Origin: Candidatus Obscuribacterales bacterium
GTDB taxonomy: Bacteria > Cyanobacteriota > Vampirovibrionia > Obscuribacterales > Obscuribacteraceae
Assembly: GCA_021732085.1 (NCBI GenBank)
Contig: JAKFVQ010000021.1
Coordinates: 124,001-188,000, forward strand
DNA: 64,000 bases
Direction of reading: 5' to 3'
Shown here in pieces: positions 36,336-46,760 of this stretch. Below the pieces are notes generated by a model. It saw only the letters and a program-made list of their open reading frames with translations, ran no database searches and was not told the origin of the DNA. A program made the position numbers and the translations under genes. Each line of letters opens with the position of its first letter. The stretch's first letter is position 1.

Positions 36336-38270
36336 TTATTTGGGAACTTTATTTAGAGCTTCCAATGCATTCACGATAGCGATAAATGCGCACGCCAGCG
36401 ACTCCCCAGCGATAGCTCCCGATGCGACCGGAATGGTGTAATTCTCGGCATTTTTTTCGTTAACTTTCTTCCAGAGCCAAGCAATGATTGCACCGATCGC
36501 AAATCCCAAAGCTGCATTGAAGTACATAACCCAGGAGAGCCCCAGCCCCATCGCGGAGGGCAAGAACTTTTTAGACTTTGGAAAGAAGTGATCGCAGCAG
36601 GCTAAAACAAAACCGATTCCAATCCCGATCATCAATCCATACTGGGCGCTGATTGGGAGTGACTGAATGCCATGGGAAAGAGCTTCCGCCACGGCTTTAT
36701 ATAGATTAGTCGCGGGCGGGTTGTAGGACTCCAGCGTTTCCTTATTTGGGATCATTAGATACCAGGCTGGAACAATAGCAGCGGTTCCGAAAAAGACTCC
36801 AACTACTTGCGCGAAGAACTGTTTTCTTGCATTAGCGCCGAGAAGATAGCCGCTCTTTAAGTCGGTCAAAAGGTCCGCCGATGCGATAGCCGTGTTCGCC
36901 GTAACGCTGGCAGCCATTAGGTTGATCGTGATGTCTTTCGGACTGAGAAATGCGAAAGTGAGCTGGGCTATTTTACCCATCGCACCGGTCGGTGTAATGT
37001 CTGTCTCTCCGGTGGAGCGGCTGGCGACAAGCGCCAGGAAGAATGACATGACTACCGAAAAAATGCCCAATGGAATTGAGATGTTAAAGGCTAGATATTC
37101 AAGAATCGCCAGGATAATCGTGAGCGGAACCATACCTATCAAGAACCATTTTGTAGGTACTTCTACCGATTCCATGCCTGCTATTGTGTCATCGGCTGCG
37201 CTATCGCCCTTCATTTTTCCGACAGTGCTGAAAGTGCGCACGATGGTTTTCCATTGCAGCGCGAATGCGGTCAACCCTGAGCTGACCAGGATTCCGCTGC
37301 CAGTCCACAACGCCCATCCTGAGATGATCTTTCCTCCATTAGGAATGACACCGGTGTTAACAAGCCATGGGCCGAATCCAACATAAAGAATCAGTGCACC
37401 AAGTAACATCGAAAGCGATACGCGCATCCCGACGATCATACCTGCAGCGATCAACAACAAGCTCGGCTCGAAAGCAAAGCCCCGAAAGTTCGCCATGTTC
37501 ATTCCCTGAAATTGGAATGCAAATGGAATCATCTCCGGCAATTTGAAACCGATCGCCTTTTGCCATGCAAAGTCGCCCTTGCCCGCAATACCAGTGAGTC
37601 CACCAACTACTAATGCCGCAACTAAGGAATAAGCTTGTATGACGGCTTCCTTGGATCCGCCGTATAGACTCTTAAGGGTTTCGGCTGCGGCAAGTCCGCT
37701 CGGGAATTTTAGCTGCTCTTTATTAATCATCTGGCGCTTCATCGGAACAGCCAGAAGAACGCCGACCAGTGCGGTAACCAGCGTCCAGATTGAAACTATC
37801 TCCCAGCCGATTTGTTTGCCGGTAATCAAAAGATAGGCACCGAATGCGGTTGCAATTGTTGTTCCTGTCGAATACCCGGCTGCAGATGCAGTCGATTGCA
37901 TACAGTTATTCTCTAGTATCGTCATTTGGGAAAGACCCGGGATAACGAGTCGAAAAGCCCGCCAAATCACAAAAGAAAGAACGCAAGCGGTGATAGCAAC
38001 ACCGAACGCCCAACCGAGTTTGATGGTGGTATATAGATTGGATACGGACATTAGTGAGCCCAAAATTCCACCCATGATTACTGCGCGCAATGTCAGCTGC
38101 GGAACTTTGTCTCCCTGGTAGACCTCGCGATACCACTTACCTTGGATTTCTTCATAGCTAAGTTCGCGGTCAGGATCATCGGTCTTGGCACCATCAGCTC
38201 TGTCAGCTTCATCTACTGAACCAGTGATCTGCGAAATCGCTTCGTCCTTGTGAATGTCGTGATCAGTCAT
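36336..38270 (-). CDS. OPT-family oligopeptide transporter
   Basis: 644-residue transporter with about 15-16 hydrophobic helices. Family marks are TLRAVIMGGILGSLMSVSNLYTTIKLGWAFGV near the N-terminus, NNCMQSTASAAGYSTGT, FPSGLAAAETLKSLYGG, and GAIIAWLWKKVNEKNAE near the end. Bacterial OPT proteins import small peptides or metal chelates by proton symport; the substrate here is unknown. ATG 38270 is preferred, with AAAGGTGAG about 9 nt upstream, giving an 8-bp overlap with the patatin stop codon; GTG 38285 is an alternative. The overlap implies translational coupling. Confidence 0.92.
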   Translation of the reverse strand: MTDHDIHKDEAISQITGSVDEADRADGAKTDDPDRELSYEEIQGKWYREVYQGDKVPQLTLRAVIMGGILGSLMSVSNLYTTIKLGWAFGVAITACVLSFVIWRAFRLVIPGLSQMTILENNCMQSTASAAGYSTGTTIATAFGAYLLITGKQIGWEIVSIWTLVTALVGVLLAVPMKRQMINKEQLKFPSGLAAAETLKSLYGGSKEAVIQAYSLVAALVVGGLTGIAGKGDFAWQKAIGFKLPEMIPFAFQFQGMNMANFRGFAFEPSLLLIAAGMIVGMRVSLSMLLGALILYVGFGPWLVNTGVIPNGGKIISGWALWTGSGILVSSGLTAFALQWKTIVRTFSTVGKMKGDSAADDTIAGMESVEVPTKWFLIGMVPLTIILAILEYLAFNISIPLGIFSVVMSFFLALVASRSTGETDITPTGAMGKIAQLTFAFLSPKDITINLMAASVTANTAIASADLLTDLKSGYLLGANARKQFFAQVVGVFFGTAAIVPAWYLMIPNKETLESYNPPATNLYKAVAEALSHGIQSLPISAQYGLMIGIGIGFVLACCDHFFPKSKKFLPSAMGLGLSWVMYFNAALGFAIGAIIAWLWKKVNEKNAENYTIPVASGAIAGESLACAFIAIVNALEALNKVPK

Positions 38271-39423
38271 TTTGGATTTGCTCACCTTTCACGGTGCTTT
38301 TTTCTGACCGTTTGTCCGCGATGGATACCTGAGATTCTTCGATCTTCTTCTTTAGTGCCGCCATCAATTTGTCGGTTTCATTTTCCCCTGAGGAGATGGC
38401 TTTTCGGGCATCCTTTAAATTGCGTGACAGCAGATCTATGCCAGTGACGTCGGGATGGATTACAAAGTCCGCCTTTTGAGTTTGCTCTTCATCTATAGTG
38501 GACAAATGCATATTTAGGGCTCTGGTGGCGACGCTACCAATCTTCCGGAAATCCTTTTTATCCATCTTCTTCAGGTCGTCATCCACGTCTACGGCAATCA
38601 CGAAATCGGCGCCAAGATTTCTAGCCTCCTCAACGGGGAGGTTCAGAACAATGCCGCCGTCGATGAAAAGTTTGTCTCCGATCTCGACTGGTCTTCTTAA
38701 AAATGGGATGGCTGAACTGGCTTGTAGAGCCTTTCCGATACAGCCTTCCTTTATAGGATATGCTTTTCCATCCAACACATTCGATGCGATAGCCGCAAAA
38801 GGCATCTTAAACTTTTCAATTTCGCGGTGGCCCTCCGGTGCAGATTTGCGAATGAATTTTGCAAACACGCCACCGCGATAGAGTCCGTCATATGGATGAT
38901 AACCAAAGAGGTGGGGGATAGCGAAGAGGGGTACGACAGCGACTCTAACAGGTATCGGTACTGTGTCGTAGCCGTGAACTAGCTTCTTGGACATGATGAG
39001 TTCTTGTATGTCGTCCAAGCTGACACCAGATGCGTACAAGCCACCGACAATTGCACCCATGCTTGTGCCGGCAATGCAATCTATTTTTATGCCAGCCTTC
39101 TCGAGCGCCCGAATCACTCCAATGTGAGCACATCCGCGTGTGCCTCCGCCTGCTAATGCTAGACCGACTCGAAGATTATTAGGTGCAAATTTTTCGACCG
39201 AGTTTGCCTGGGTGGTATTAGTAAAAGAATCTTTCTGCGCGATGCTTGAGGGCGATGAGGGAGCTTCGTTGTTCCTGCTACCTTTCTCTATGACTGCATC
39301 CGGCGCTGTCGGAGGCTCACTGGAAGCGGCAAAAGCCGGTGCCACTATTAGCAGTGTCAACGAAAAAATGAATGGTCGCAGGATCACTTTATGAAGTGTT
39401 GATAAGGTCTGCACAGAATTCAT
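38263..39423 (-). CDS. exported patatin-like phospholipase
   Basis: 386-residue protein with a signal peptide (about 1-33, ending AFA-ASS) and a Ser/Thr/Asn-rich linker to about 83. The RssA/YchK-type patatin domain follows: oxyanion loop ALAGGGTRGCAH, nucleophile Ser121 in GTSMG, and catalytic Asp in FIDGGI (about 254). This dyad hydrolyses acyl esters of lipids. The signal peptide places it outside the cytoplasm, unlike RssA itself. It is followed by, and overlaps, the OPT transporter gene. Confidence 0.92.
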   Translation of the reverse strand: MNSVQTLSTLHKVILRPFIFSLTLLIVAPAFAASSEPPTAPDAVIEKGSRNNEAPSSPSSIAQKDSFTNTTQANSVEKFAPNNLRVGLALAGGGTRGCAHIGVIRALEKAGIKIDCIAGTSMGAIVGGLYASGVSLDDIQELIMSKKLVHGYDTVPIPVRVAVVPLFAIPHLFGYHPYDGLYRGGVFAKFIRKSAPEGHREIEKFKMPFAAIASNVLDGKAYPIKEGCIGKALQASSAIPFLRRPVEIGDKLFIDGGIVLNLPVEEARNLGADFVIAVDVDDDLKKMDKKDFRKIGSVATRALNMHLSTIDEEQTQKADFVIHPDVTGIDLLSRNLKDARKAISSGENETDKLMAALKKKIEESQVSIADKRSEKSTVKGEQIQND

Positions 39424-39854
39424 TGTCTACGTTGAAGTTTTCGGTTCTTCCCGTCACTCTAAATAAAGAGGAGCTAATCATCCTCTGGAAACCCTTGGCT
39501 AAACGTGAATTGCAGTCTTTTAGTTTTGATGCAGAAAGCCGAATTCTAAGGCGACATTAGTCCCTTGCAGCGCTCGCCGAGGCGACAATCATAGCAGACG
39601 AACCCCAACGCAACGATAAGAGATATTACTTAAAGGGATTAAAGTCAGAAACAAAATCGAATAGTTATGTGCTAGCCAAATCTTCTTGACAATGCGCGAG
39701 GCTCATCAGTACCTGCTTTCCGGTTATCACTTTAACGCATGAATCACGCTTAAGCGATGGTTGTCGAGATTATCTATTTGATCAGCCTGAGGGCTGGGGC
39801 GCCTAAGTGCTTACGTGCTAACATGGCAAGAGAGCACCTTTCGGAGTTAGTCTT
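39424..39854. other. 431-bp divergent gap, patatin/desaturase
   Basis: Must contain promoters for the leftward patatin gene and the rightward desaturase gene. TTGACA at 39687-39692 is a candidate -35 for the desaturase, though the -10 at the right distance is poor. AGAGGA/TCCTCT (about 39467-39486) forms a short hairpin near the patatin start. No gene is supported. Confidence 0.4.
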
Positions 39855-40838
39855 TTGGATACCTCTATTTTTACAAACTACGCGCTCGTGTCAGGCGTCG
39901 TTTCGTTTCTCCTGACGTACTACTATGTAGGCATAGGAATTACACTCGGATATCACCGAATTCTCACTCACCGATCACTGCAGGTTCCGAAATGGCTTGA
40001 ATACCTGATCGTGTCTGGTGGTTATATGTGCTTGATGGGCTCGCCCATTGTATGGGTAGCAGTGCATCGCCTGCACCATTTGAAGTCTGACCAGCCGGGC
40101 GATCCGCATTCTCCGAGAGATGGATTTACGCACGCTCTTTATCAGTGGATGTTCGAAATGAACAAGTACCAATCTGATGACGAAGTGAAAGCCGTTTGCG
40201 TCGACCTGATGAAGGACCCTGTTTACCGCGCGCTTGGCTCTGACCACAAGCCAGGGCAAGCGATGTTGTGTCTCTCCCTTGTTGTAGCTTCCCGCTTACT
40301 TATTCTTGCTCTGTTTGGCTGGGCTGCGTTGCTCGGTAGTGTGCTGGCAACCGTGACCGTTTTCTGGGCAACACAGTTCGTCAATACTTACTGCCACATG
40401 GAAAACCATGGCTATCGTACTTTCAAAACGCGCGAAGATAGCCGCAATGTGTGGTGGGTAGCTTATCTTTCAATGGGTGAAGGTTGGCACAATAACCACC
40501 ATGCAATGCCAAAATCGGCACAACATGGAATGGGCAGAAACGAATTCGATATTACCTGGCTTACCGTTGTGGTGCTTGAAGCTCTCGGTTTGGCAAAGAA
40601 TGTTGTAAGACCGAATCCGCAAGTCGCGCTGTCCAAGCGCCTCGTACCAGTTCCCCACAACGTGAGCCTCTATCACACAACCGCCCAGGCGAAAGCGAAA
40701 TTTACTCCTGGCGATATTGAAGAAGCCTACAATGCTTCCCAGTTAGTGACAGATAAGGACGAAGAAACGGCTTCGGCTCCCGCTTCGACTCCGGCGGTAG
40801 CTCCGGCTCAGGTACTGGAAACAGCAGCCAAAAAGTAA
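39855..40838 (+). CDS. acyl desaturase, Delta-9 type
   Basis: 327-residue membrane di-iron desaturase. It has the three histidine boxes of the stearoyl-CoA/DesC group: HRILTH (34-39), HRLHH (71-75) and HNNHH (213-217). These introduce a cis double bond into acyl chains of lipids or CoA thioesters. Four hydrophobic segments flank the boxes. The last 45 residues are an Ala/Pro/Glu-rich tail absent from most relatives. Start is TTG 39855 with GGAG at 8 nt, and the first histidine box needs this start. Probably controls membrane fluidity; no redox partner gene is adjacent. Confidence 0.92.
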   Translation: MDTSIFTNYALVSGVVSFLLTYYYVGIGITLGYHRILTHRSLQVPKWLEYLIVSGGYMCLMGSPIVWVAVHRLHHLKSDQPGDPHSPRDGFTHALYQWMFEMNKYQSDDEVKAVCVDLMKDPVYRALGSDHKPGQAMLCLSLVVASRLLILALFGWAALLGSVLATVTVFWATQFVNTYCHMENHGYRTFKTREDSRNVWWVAYLSMGEGWHNNHHAMPKSAQHGMGRNEFDITWLTVVVLEALGLAKNVVRPNPQVALSKRLVPVPHNVSLYHTTAQAKAKFTPGDIEEAYNASQLVTDKDEETASAPASTPAVAPAQVLETAAKK

Positions 40839-40877
40839 CTGCTCGTTTCGAACACTGTATCCAACAGATAATTTGAA

Positions 40878-40902
40878 AAGGACGTCAATAGGCGTCCCTT
40901 TC
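40878..40902 (+). terminator. hairpin after the desaturase gene
   Basis: AAAGGACG pairs with CGTCCCTTT with one mismatch, loop TCAATAGG, followed by CTGTT. A moderate terminator 40 bp after the stop. Confidence 0.5.
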
Positions 40903-41120
40903 TGTTAGTGGGCATTTAGAACTCTTCGAGCGGATAAGTGGACTCGGTTAGTTTGTGCAGGGATGCGGTTCGTTTGCAGTGGGTTGCCTGAACAGGCGCC
41001 CAGTTAGCAGCTGTGCTTCCTGTATTTGCCTATCGGAAATTTCGCAACTGCCCAGCAAGTCCTCTTGCAGATTCGCACTACCTGGGCGTAATCATTGATG
41101 ATGATGATGTGCAGTACGAT

Positions 41121-41146
41121 AAAAGCCGACATCTCGGCCGGCTTTT
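41121..41146. terminator. bidirectional terminator between desaturase and mmsA
   Basis: AAAAGCCG/CGGCTTTT (41121-41128, 41139-41146), a perfect 8-bp stem bounded by A and T runs on the two strands. It lies about 40 bp beyond the stop of the leftward mmsA gene. The rest of the 350-bp gap 40839-41188 shows no gene. Confidence 0.75.
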
Positions 41147-41188
41147 ACCTTATGTTTGATATTTGCTCGCACGTATGTGCGGGCAATA

Positions 41189-42724
41189 TTACTTCGTTGT
41201 GTTCTTGCTCTTCCAGATTGGATCTTGGAACTTGCCGCTCGACTTGCTATCGAACCAGCGAGTCATAGTCATCTTCTGTTGAGTGTAGAACTGGATACCT
41301 TCCCTACCTTGTATATGCAAGTCGCCGTAGAAGGATGCGTTCCACCCGGTGAATGGGAACCATGCCATCGGTGCCGGGACGCCGACGTTAATGCCGATCA
41401 TACCTGCGTTGAAATAGCGCTTGAACTGACGAGCCGTCTTTCCGCTGTTTGTGTAGATAACGGCACCATTGCCATAAGGGCATTCTTGTCCGAGTTTTAT
41501 TGCGTCTTCAATAGTTTCAACGCGCACCACACTTAGTACCGGTCCAAAGATCTCTTCTTTGACTACGGACATGTCTGCTTTTGCTTTGTCAAAAATCGTT
41601 GGTCCGAGGAAGTATCCGTTTGGCGCATCTGCCACTTTGAGGTCCCGCCCGTCCAAAGCGAGTTCTGCACCTTCCTTAACTCCAAGGTCAATGAGAGAGC
41701 GTACCTTCTTCAGGTGATCTGCAGAGATAACGGGACCCATATCTGGAGCGACGTCACCGTCAGTACGGCCGACTTTCATTTTTGCTGTGGATTCAACAAG
41801 GCGTGGCATCAATTCTTCTGCTGCCTCACCGACAGGTACTGCAAGGCTTCCTGCCATGCAGCGCTCACCGGCGCATCCAAATGCTGAGGACTGCAAGGCT
41901 TGGACTGTGAGGTCCATGTCTGCGTCCGGCATAATAATGATGTGATTTTTTGCACCGCCGGCAGCTTGCACTCGCTTGCCGTGTTTGCTGCCAACTTCGT
42001 AGATGTATTTGGCGATACCGGTTGATCCGACGAAGGAAATTGCTTTGACTAGCGGGTGCGTGAGCAATCCGTCTACTGCGTCTTTGCCGCCGTGAACGAT
42101 ATTGAATACGCCTGGTGGCAGTCCGGCTTCTTCCAACAACTCACCAATCAGCATGCTGGTCAGCGGAACTTTTTCAGATGGTTTGAGGACGAAGGTGTTG
42201 CCGCAGGTAATGGCGATTGGATACATCCATAGTGGTACCATCGCCGGGAAATTGAATGGCGTGATGCCTGCGCAGACGCCGAGCGGATGGCGCATCGTTT
42301 CGCAGTCAACGTTTGTCGCAATGTTCTCCATGCACTCGCCCATAATCAGGCTTGGAATGCCGAGTGCAAACTCAACTACTTCGATACCTCTGGAGGCTGA
42401 GGCTTTTGCTTCGGCAAATGTCTTTCCGTGTTCGCGCGAGACTGATCTGGCGATATCGTCAAAGTGTTTCTCGAATAACCCCTTGAAGCGATACATGACC
42501 CTGGTGCGTTCTACGATTGGTGTGTCGTTCCATGCCGGGAATGCTTTTTGCGCTTCCTGAACGACCATGTCGACTTCGTCCGCTTTGCACATCGGGACTT
42601 TTGCAATAAGTTCGCCTGTGGATGGATTGTAGACGTTGCTAAATTCGGTCGCCTTCGAGCTGACCCATTTACCGCCCGCCAATAAGTCGCAGGTCTTAAC
42701 GGCACTGCTTTGCGAAACTACCAT
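41189..42724 (-). CDS. mmsA: CoA-acylating methylmalonate-semialdehyde dehydrogenase
   Basis: 511-residue aldehyde dehydrogenase of the MmsA/IolA group, which oxidises methylmalonate or malonate semialdehyde with NAD+ and CoA (valine, inositol or beta-alanine catabolism). Visible marks are ITPFNFPAMVPLWM, GSTGIAKYIYE, NHIIIMPDADMD and the catalytic Cys in GCAGERCMA (about 285), plus EIFGPVLSV and INVGVPAPMAWFPFTG near the end. The GERCMA form and the C-terminal segment separate it from ordinary betaine or succinate-semialdehyde dehydrogenases. It stands as a single gene. No valine or inositol pathway genes are adjacent. Confidence 0.93.
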   Translation of the reverse strand: MVVSQSSAVKTCDLLAGGKWVSSKATEFSNVYNPSTGELIAKVPMCKADEVDMVVQEAQKAFPAWNDTPIVERTRVMYRFKGLFEKHFDDIARSVSREHGKTFAEAKASASRGIEVVEFALGIPSLIMGECMENIATNVDCETMRHPLGVCAGITPFNFPAMVPLWMYPIAITCGNTFVLKPSEKVPLTSMLIGELLEEAGLPPGVFNIVHGGKDAVDGLLTHPLVKAISFVGSTGIAKYIYEVGSKHGKRVQAAGGAKNHIIIMPDADMDLTVQALQSSAFGCAGERCMAGSLAVPVGEAAEELMPRLVESTAKMKVGRTDGDVAPDMGPVISADHLKKVRSLIDLGVKEGAELALDGRDLKVADAPNGYFLGPTIFDKAKADMSVVKEEIFGPVLSVVRVETIEDAIKLGQECPYGNGAVIYTNSGKTARQFKRYFNAGMIGINVGVPAPMAWFPFTGWNASFYGDLHIQGREGIQFYTQQKMTMTRWFDSKSSGKFQDPIWKSKNTTK

Positions 42725-42893
42725 TTCAATTCCTCCACTCGAGAACTCGGAACTTGTCTATATGTTTCCTGATTATTTTGCCTGTCAATTAGAGCTGATT
42801 CAGGCCACAACAGCATATACTGAGCGCTCCCGAATGACAACGTCCAACGGGGCGCCACAGAGGAAAACTAGCCGATTTTTGATTAGACCTTGC

Positions 42894-44450
42894 TCATTGC
42901 TCTTTGAGGTCTTCCTCGACCCTGCGGTAGAAGCCATCGAGACCGCGTGGCAAAGAAACTGTCTCTGCACTGTTGCCGCTGTTCTTTGCTATCTCATTTA
43001 GGTATGTTTCCTTGAAAGACTTTGCCTTGTCGAAATATTCGGCGGCGGATTTGTTGTTGCCGCTTTGTTTATACAAATCGCTGACATGCAGGAGGGCGTG
43101 CAGTTTTGATGAGGAACTGTTCGAAGATTCCAGCTCTTTCTTTGCTGCAGAAATTGCATTGGGATAGTCATCCAGATCGCGATAGTTTGCTGAAAGAGCT
43201 ACGTAGTAGACAAAGCGATTGGGGAGCGAAAGCTTTGCTGGGTTGATCGAACGCAGCATCTTTTGTGAGTCTTCAAAGTCCTCGCCTTTCGCCATTACTG
43301 TTGCGAGCTTCACTTTTGCAGTATCCAGAGTTTCCTGATAAGCCGGCAAATCAGACAGCAACTCGACCGCCCTGTTGTATGCTTTCTTCGCCGACTTTTT
43401 TTTGCGGGAGCCTTCAGCATCGAAATTACCCATCTCGATCATTGTGTCGGCAATATCCTTATTAGTATGGTCACCCTCAATTTGGTTGCGGGCTTTCAGA
43501 AAAAGTTTTGATGCGGCTTCACCATTTCCTTGCTTTTGTAATATTTGCGATTGTTGGGCCATGTATAATCCTTGCATGTTTGCAAATCGCAGATCGGCTT
43601 TGCAGACTGCCAGAGCTCTTTGACATAATGCGTTTGCCAACGTGAGGTCATCTGCACCGTAAGCGAAAGTAATAAAATAGCTCAAGGCACGCAATTCTGA
43701 TGCTTTGTCGTTTGTGGCCTTAAAGTGCTGAATCAACGCCGCCATTAGTTGGCGTCCTTCGTTTATATTTTCCTCAATAAATACCTTGTCTCGCGCGGTT
43801 TGGTAGACAGTACTAATTAGGTCCATCGGCTGCGGATGCAGTTTTGCCAGTGCTTGAATCTTCGCAGCTATTGCGTCAGGAATTACAACGAGGCTGTCTC
43901 GATTGAGCTTTTCCTGAAGAAGCAGTAAGTCTGTGCGGCAAGCTTCCTTTTCGGCTTCTGTGCCTTCAGCAGTATTCAACGCTGCCTTGAGATAAAGCTC
44001 GGCTTCGTTGAGATTATTTGCGCGCTCTTCTAAGTTCCCAAGCTTGTACAAAATGTCAAAATGTTTTTGCGCATAAATGCTGTATGCATCCGCATCTTTG
44101 TAGCGAACCGATTCGAATAACGAATTCGACATCATCAGATACTGTCTGGCTAGCTTGTCATTCTTGATGTCGAGTTCCAATAGCCCCAGCTCTCGAAGCG
44201 TCAGTCCTTGGAATAAATCGAGGCTGCGATCGTGTTTAACCAAGTCGCGTGCTTTTAGGAAGTCAATTTCGGCGTTGCTGAAATCCTTCGTGTTTTGCTT
44301 CGCCCGCGCTTGGTTTATTGTTTTCTTCCATTCGATTAACACATCATCGGCGCTGTATGGCACCACAACGCATGAGGATATGCACGCCGCCAGGGCACTA
44401 ATCGAAACGCCTAACCAAATGTTTTTTCTCTTGCTGGAGGACTCTGGCAT
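42894..44450 (-). CDS. TPR-containing lipoprotein
   Basis: 518-residue protein with a lipoprotein signal. A Lys/Arg n-region and a short hydrophobic core end in the lipobox ISSC at residue 27. At least eight loosely conserved TPR-like helical hairpins follow, for example KDFSNAEIDFLKARDLVKHD, GNLEERANNLNEAELYLKAALNTAEG and GNNKSAAEYFDKAKSFKETY. No catalytic domain is evident. Likely a periplasmic-face scaffold. The preceding gap to mmsA is 169 bp and shows no clear gene. Confidence 0.85.
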   Translation of the reverse strand: MPESSSKRKNIWLGVSISALAACISSCVVVPYSADDVLIEWKKTINQARAKQNTKDFSNAEIDFLKARDLVKHDRSLDLFQGLTLRELGLLELDIKNDKLARQYLMMSNSLFESVRYKDADAYSIYAQKHFDILYKLGNLEERANNLNEAELYLKAALNTAEGTEAEKEACRTDLLLLQEKLNRDSLVVIPDAIAAKIQALAKLHPQPMDLISTVYQTARDKVFIEENINEGRQLMAALIQHFKATNDKASELRALSYFITFAYGADDLTLANALCQRALAVCKADLRFANMQGLYMAQQSQILQKQGNGEAASKLFLKARNQIEGDHTNKDIADTMIEMGNFDAEGSRKKKSAKKAYNRAVELLSDLPAYQETLDTAKVKLATVMAKGEDFEDSQKMLRSINPAKLSLPNRFVYYVALSANYRDLDDYPNAISAAKKELESSNSSSSKLHALLHVSDLYKQSGNNKSAAEYFDKAKSFKETYLNEIAKNSGNSAETVSLPRGLDGFYRRVEEDLKEQ

Positions 44451-44549
44451 TGGAATCGCCTACAGGGTTCAGTTCTTAGTTTACCGGCTTGGCTACCGAT
44501 TGGGAGACGGACTTGCCTAAGTTCTACAGTTGATTCTCGCGCTCGCTAA

Positions 44550-46028
<1,479 letters not shown>

Positions 46029-46034
46029 CGTCGA

Positions 46035-46427
46035 TCACTTGCCTTTCTTACTTTGTCTGTCGCTTGGCGCTTCTTTAACAACAGGAGCGGGCGGGCTCGT
46101 TAAATATCCAGCTTGCGCCATTTGCTCCATATATTTTAGAAGAGTTTTGTTTTGCGATTCCAAATTTTTAAGCGAAGACTCGATAGACGACAACCTGTCT
46201 TGAAGAAGGTCTTTGGATTCATCCGCACTAAGCCTTTCAAGCGTCCATTGTCTGGCAAGTACGCCATAGCCTGTGCCCTTGCGATCCGCTTCCTTAAGAA
46301 GGCGACTCATGTTTTCTGGATCGAGGCGAAATTGCACGGTGCCTCTTTCTGACACGTTACTGTGTGCCTCGGCCTTCAACTCCTTGATTTGTTTTTCAAT
46401 ACCTTTTGGCCGCTTTCTTTCTGTCAT
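46035..46427 (-). CDS. antitoxin-like ribbon-helix-helix protein
   Basis: 130-residue basic protein. Residues about 28-65 (GTVQFRLDPENMSRLLKEADRKG, then VLARQWTLERL) fit a ribbon-helix-helix DNA-binding motif like those of CopG or BrnA-type antitoxins. A coiled-coil stretch (about 80-110, LSSIESSLKNLESQNKTLLKYMEQM) could mediate oligomerisation, and the tail is charged. Its start overlaps the stop of the upstream toxin-like gene by 4 bp (ATGA), the usual arrangement of a coupled pair. It probably binds the operator ahead of the toxin gene. Confidence 0.7.
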   Translation of the reverse strand: MTERKRPKGIEKQIKELKAEAHSNVSERGTVQFRLDPENMSRLLKEADRKGTGYGVLARQWTLERLSADESKDLLQDRLSSIESSLKNLESQNKTLLKYMEQMAQAGYLTSPPAPVVKEAPSDRQSKKGK

Positions 46428-46717
46428 GCTCTTTTCTTTCGCTCGTTCCAGAGCCGTTGCGATTCTGTTGTAGCTTTGTTCGCGTGAACAATTTCCCTAT
46501 TCCCAGTGCATTCTTCTGATTGAGGATCGACTTCGAAGGCAACTTTAATTTCGCGAAGAAGTCCGTCTTCATTGAGACCCACAAACATAATGCAAAAACG
46601 GCCGAATTCATCCCAATCGTCATCAAACTCTTCCGTCGACGCTGACTGCAACACCGTTTCAATTTCGGCCTCCGACATTCCATGTTTGAAGGCTGATCTA
46701 TTGTACTTTGTTTTCAT
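46424..46717 (-). CDS. BrnT-related toxin-like protein
   Basis: 97-residue protein beginning MKTKYNRSAFKHGMSEAEIE, a pattern (RSAxKHGhSExE) of small toxin-like proteins related to BrnT ribonuclease. A strand-rich middle (GRFCIMFVGLNEDGLLREIKVAF) and REIVHANKAT follow, matching the conserved xIhxAxxAT position of that fold. The gene precedes the antitoxin, as in brnTA. ATG 46717 is chosen although the frame is open to 46801, because the upstream part lies over the promoter and the end of the neighbouring gene. Family membership is by pattern only. Confidence 0.65.
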   Translation of the reverse strand: MKTKYNRSAFKHGMSEAEIETVLQSASTEEFDDDWDEFGRFCIMFVGLNEDGLLREIKVAFEVDPQSEECTGNREIVHANKATTESQRLWNERKKRA

Positions 46718-46722
46718 CTGTA

Positions 46723-46755
46723 TTACAGTGTAACACGGCGGGCATTCCGCCGCAA
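46723..46755 (-). promoter_or_regulatory. toxin-antitoxin promoter with overlapping operator palindrome
   Basis: On the minus strand TTGCGG (46750-46755) is followed after exactly 17 bp by TACACT (46727-46732), a good sigma-70-type pair. The perfect palindrome TTACA-G-TGTAA (46723-46733) covers the -10. Start codon 46715-46717 lies 9 bp after the -10, so the transcript would be leaderless or nearly so; no Shine-Dalgarno is present. A CGGCGG/CCGCCG hairpin (46736-46752) lies in the spacer. Confidence 0.65.
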
Positions 46756-46760
46756 TGCGT

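Noticed and set aside
41156..41536. 126-residue plus-strand frame
   Set aside because: Mostly antisense to the conserved 3' part of mmsA with no independent support.
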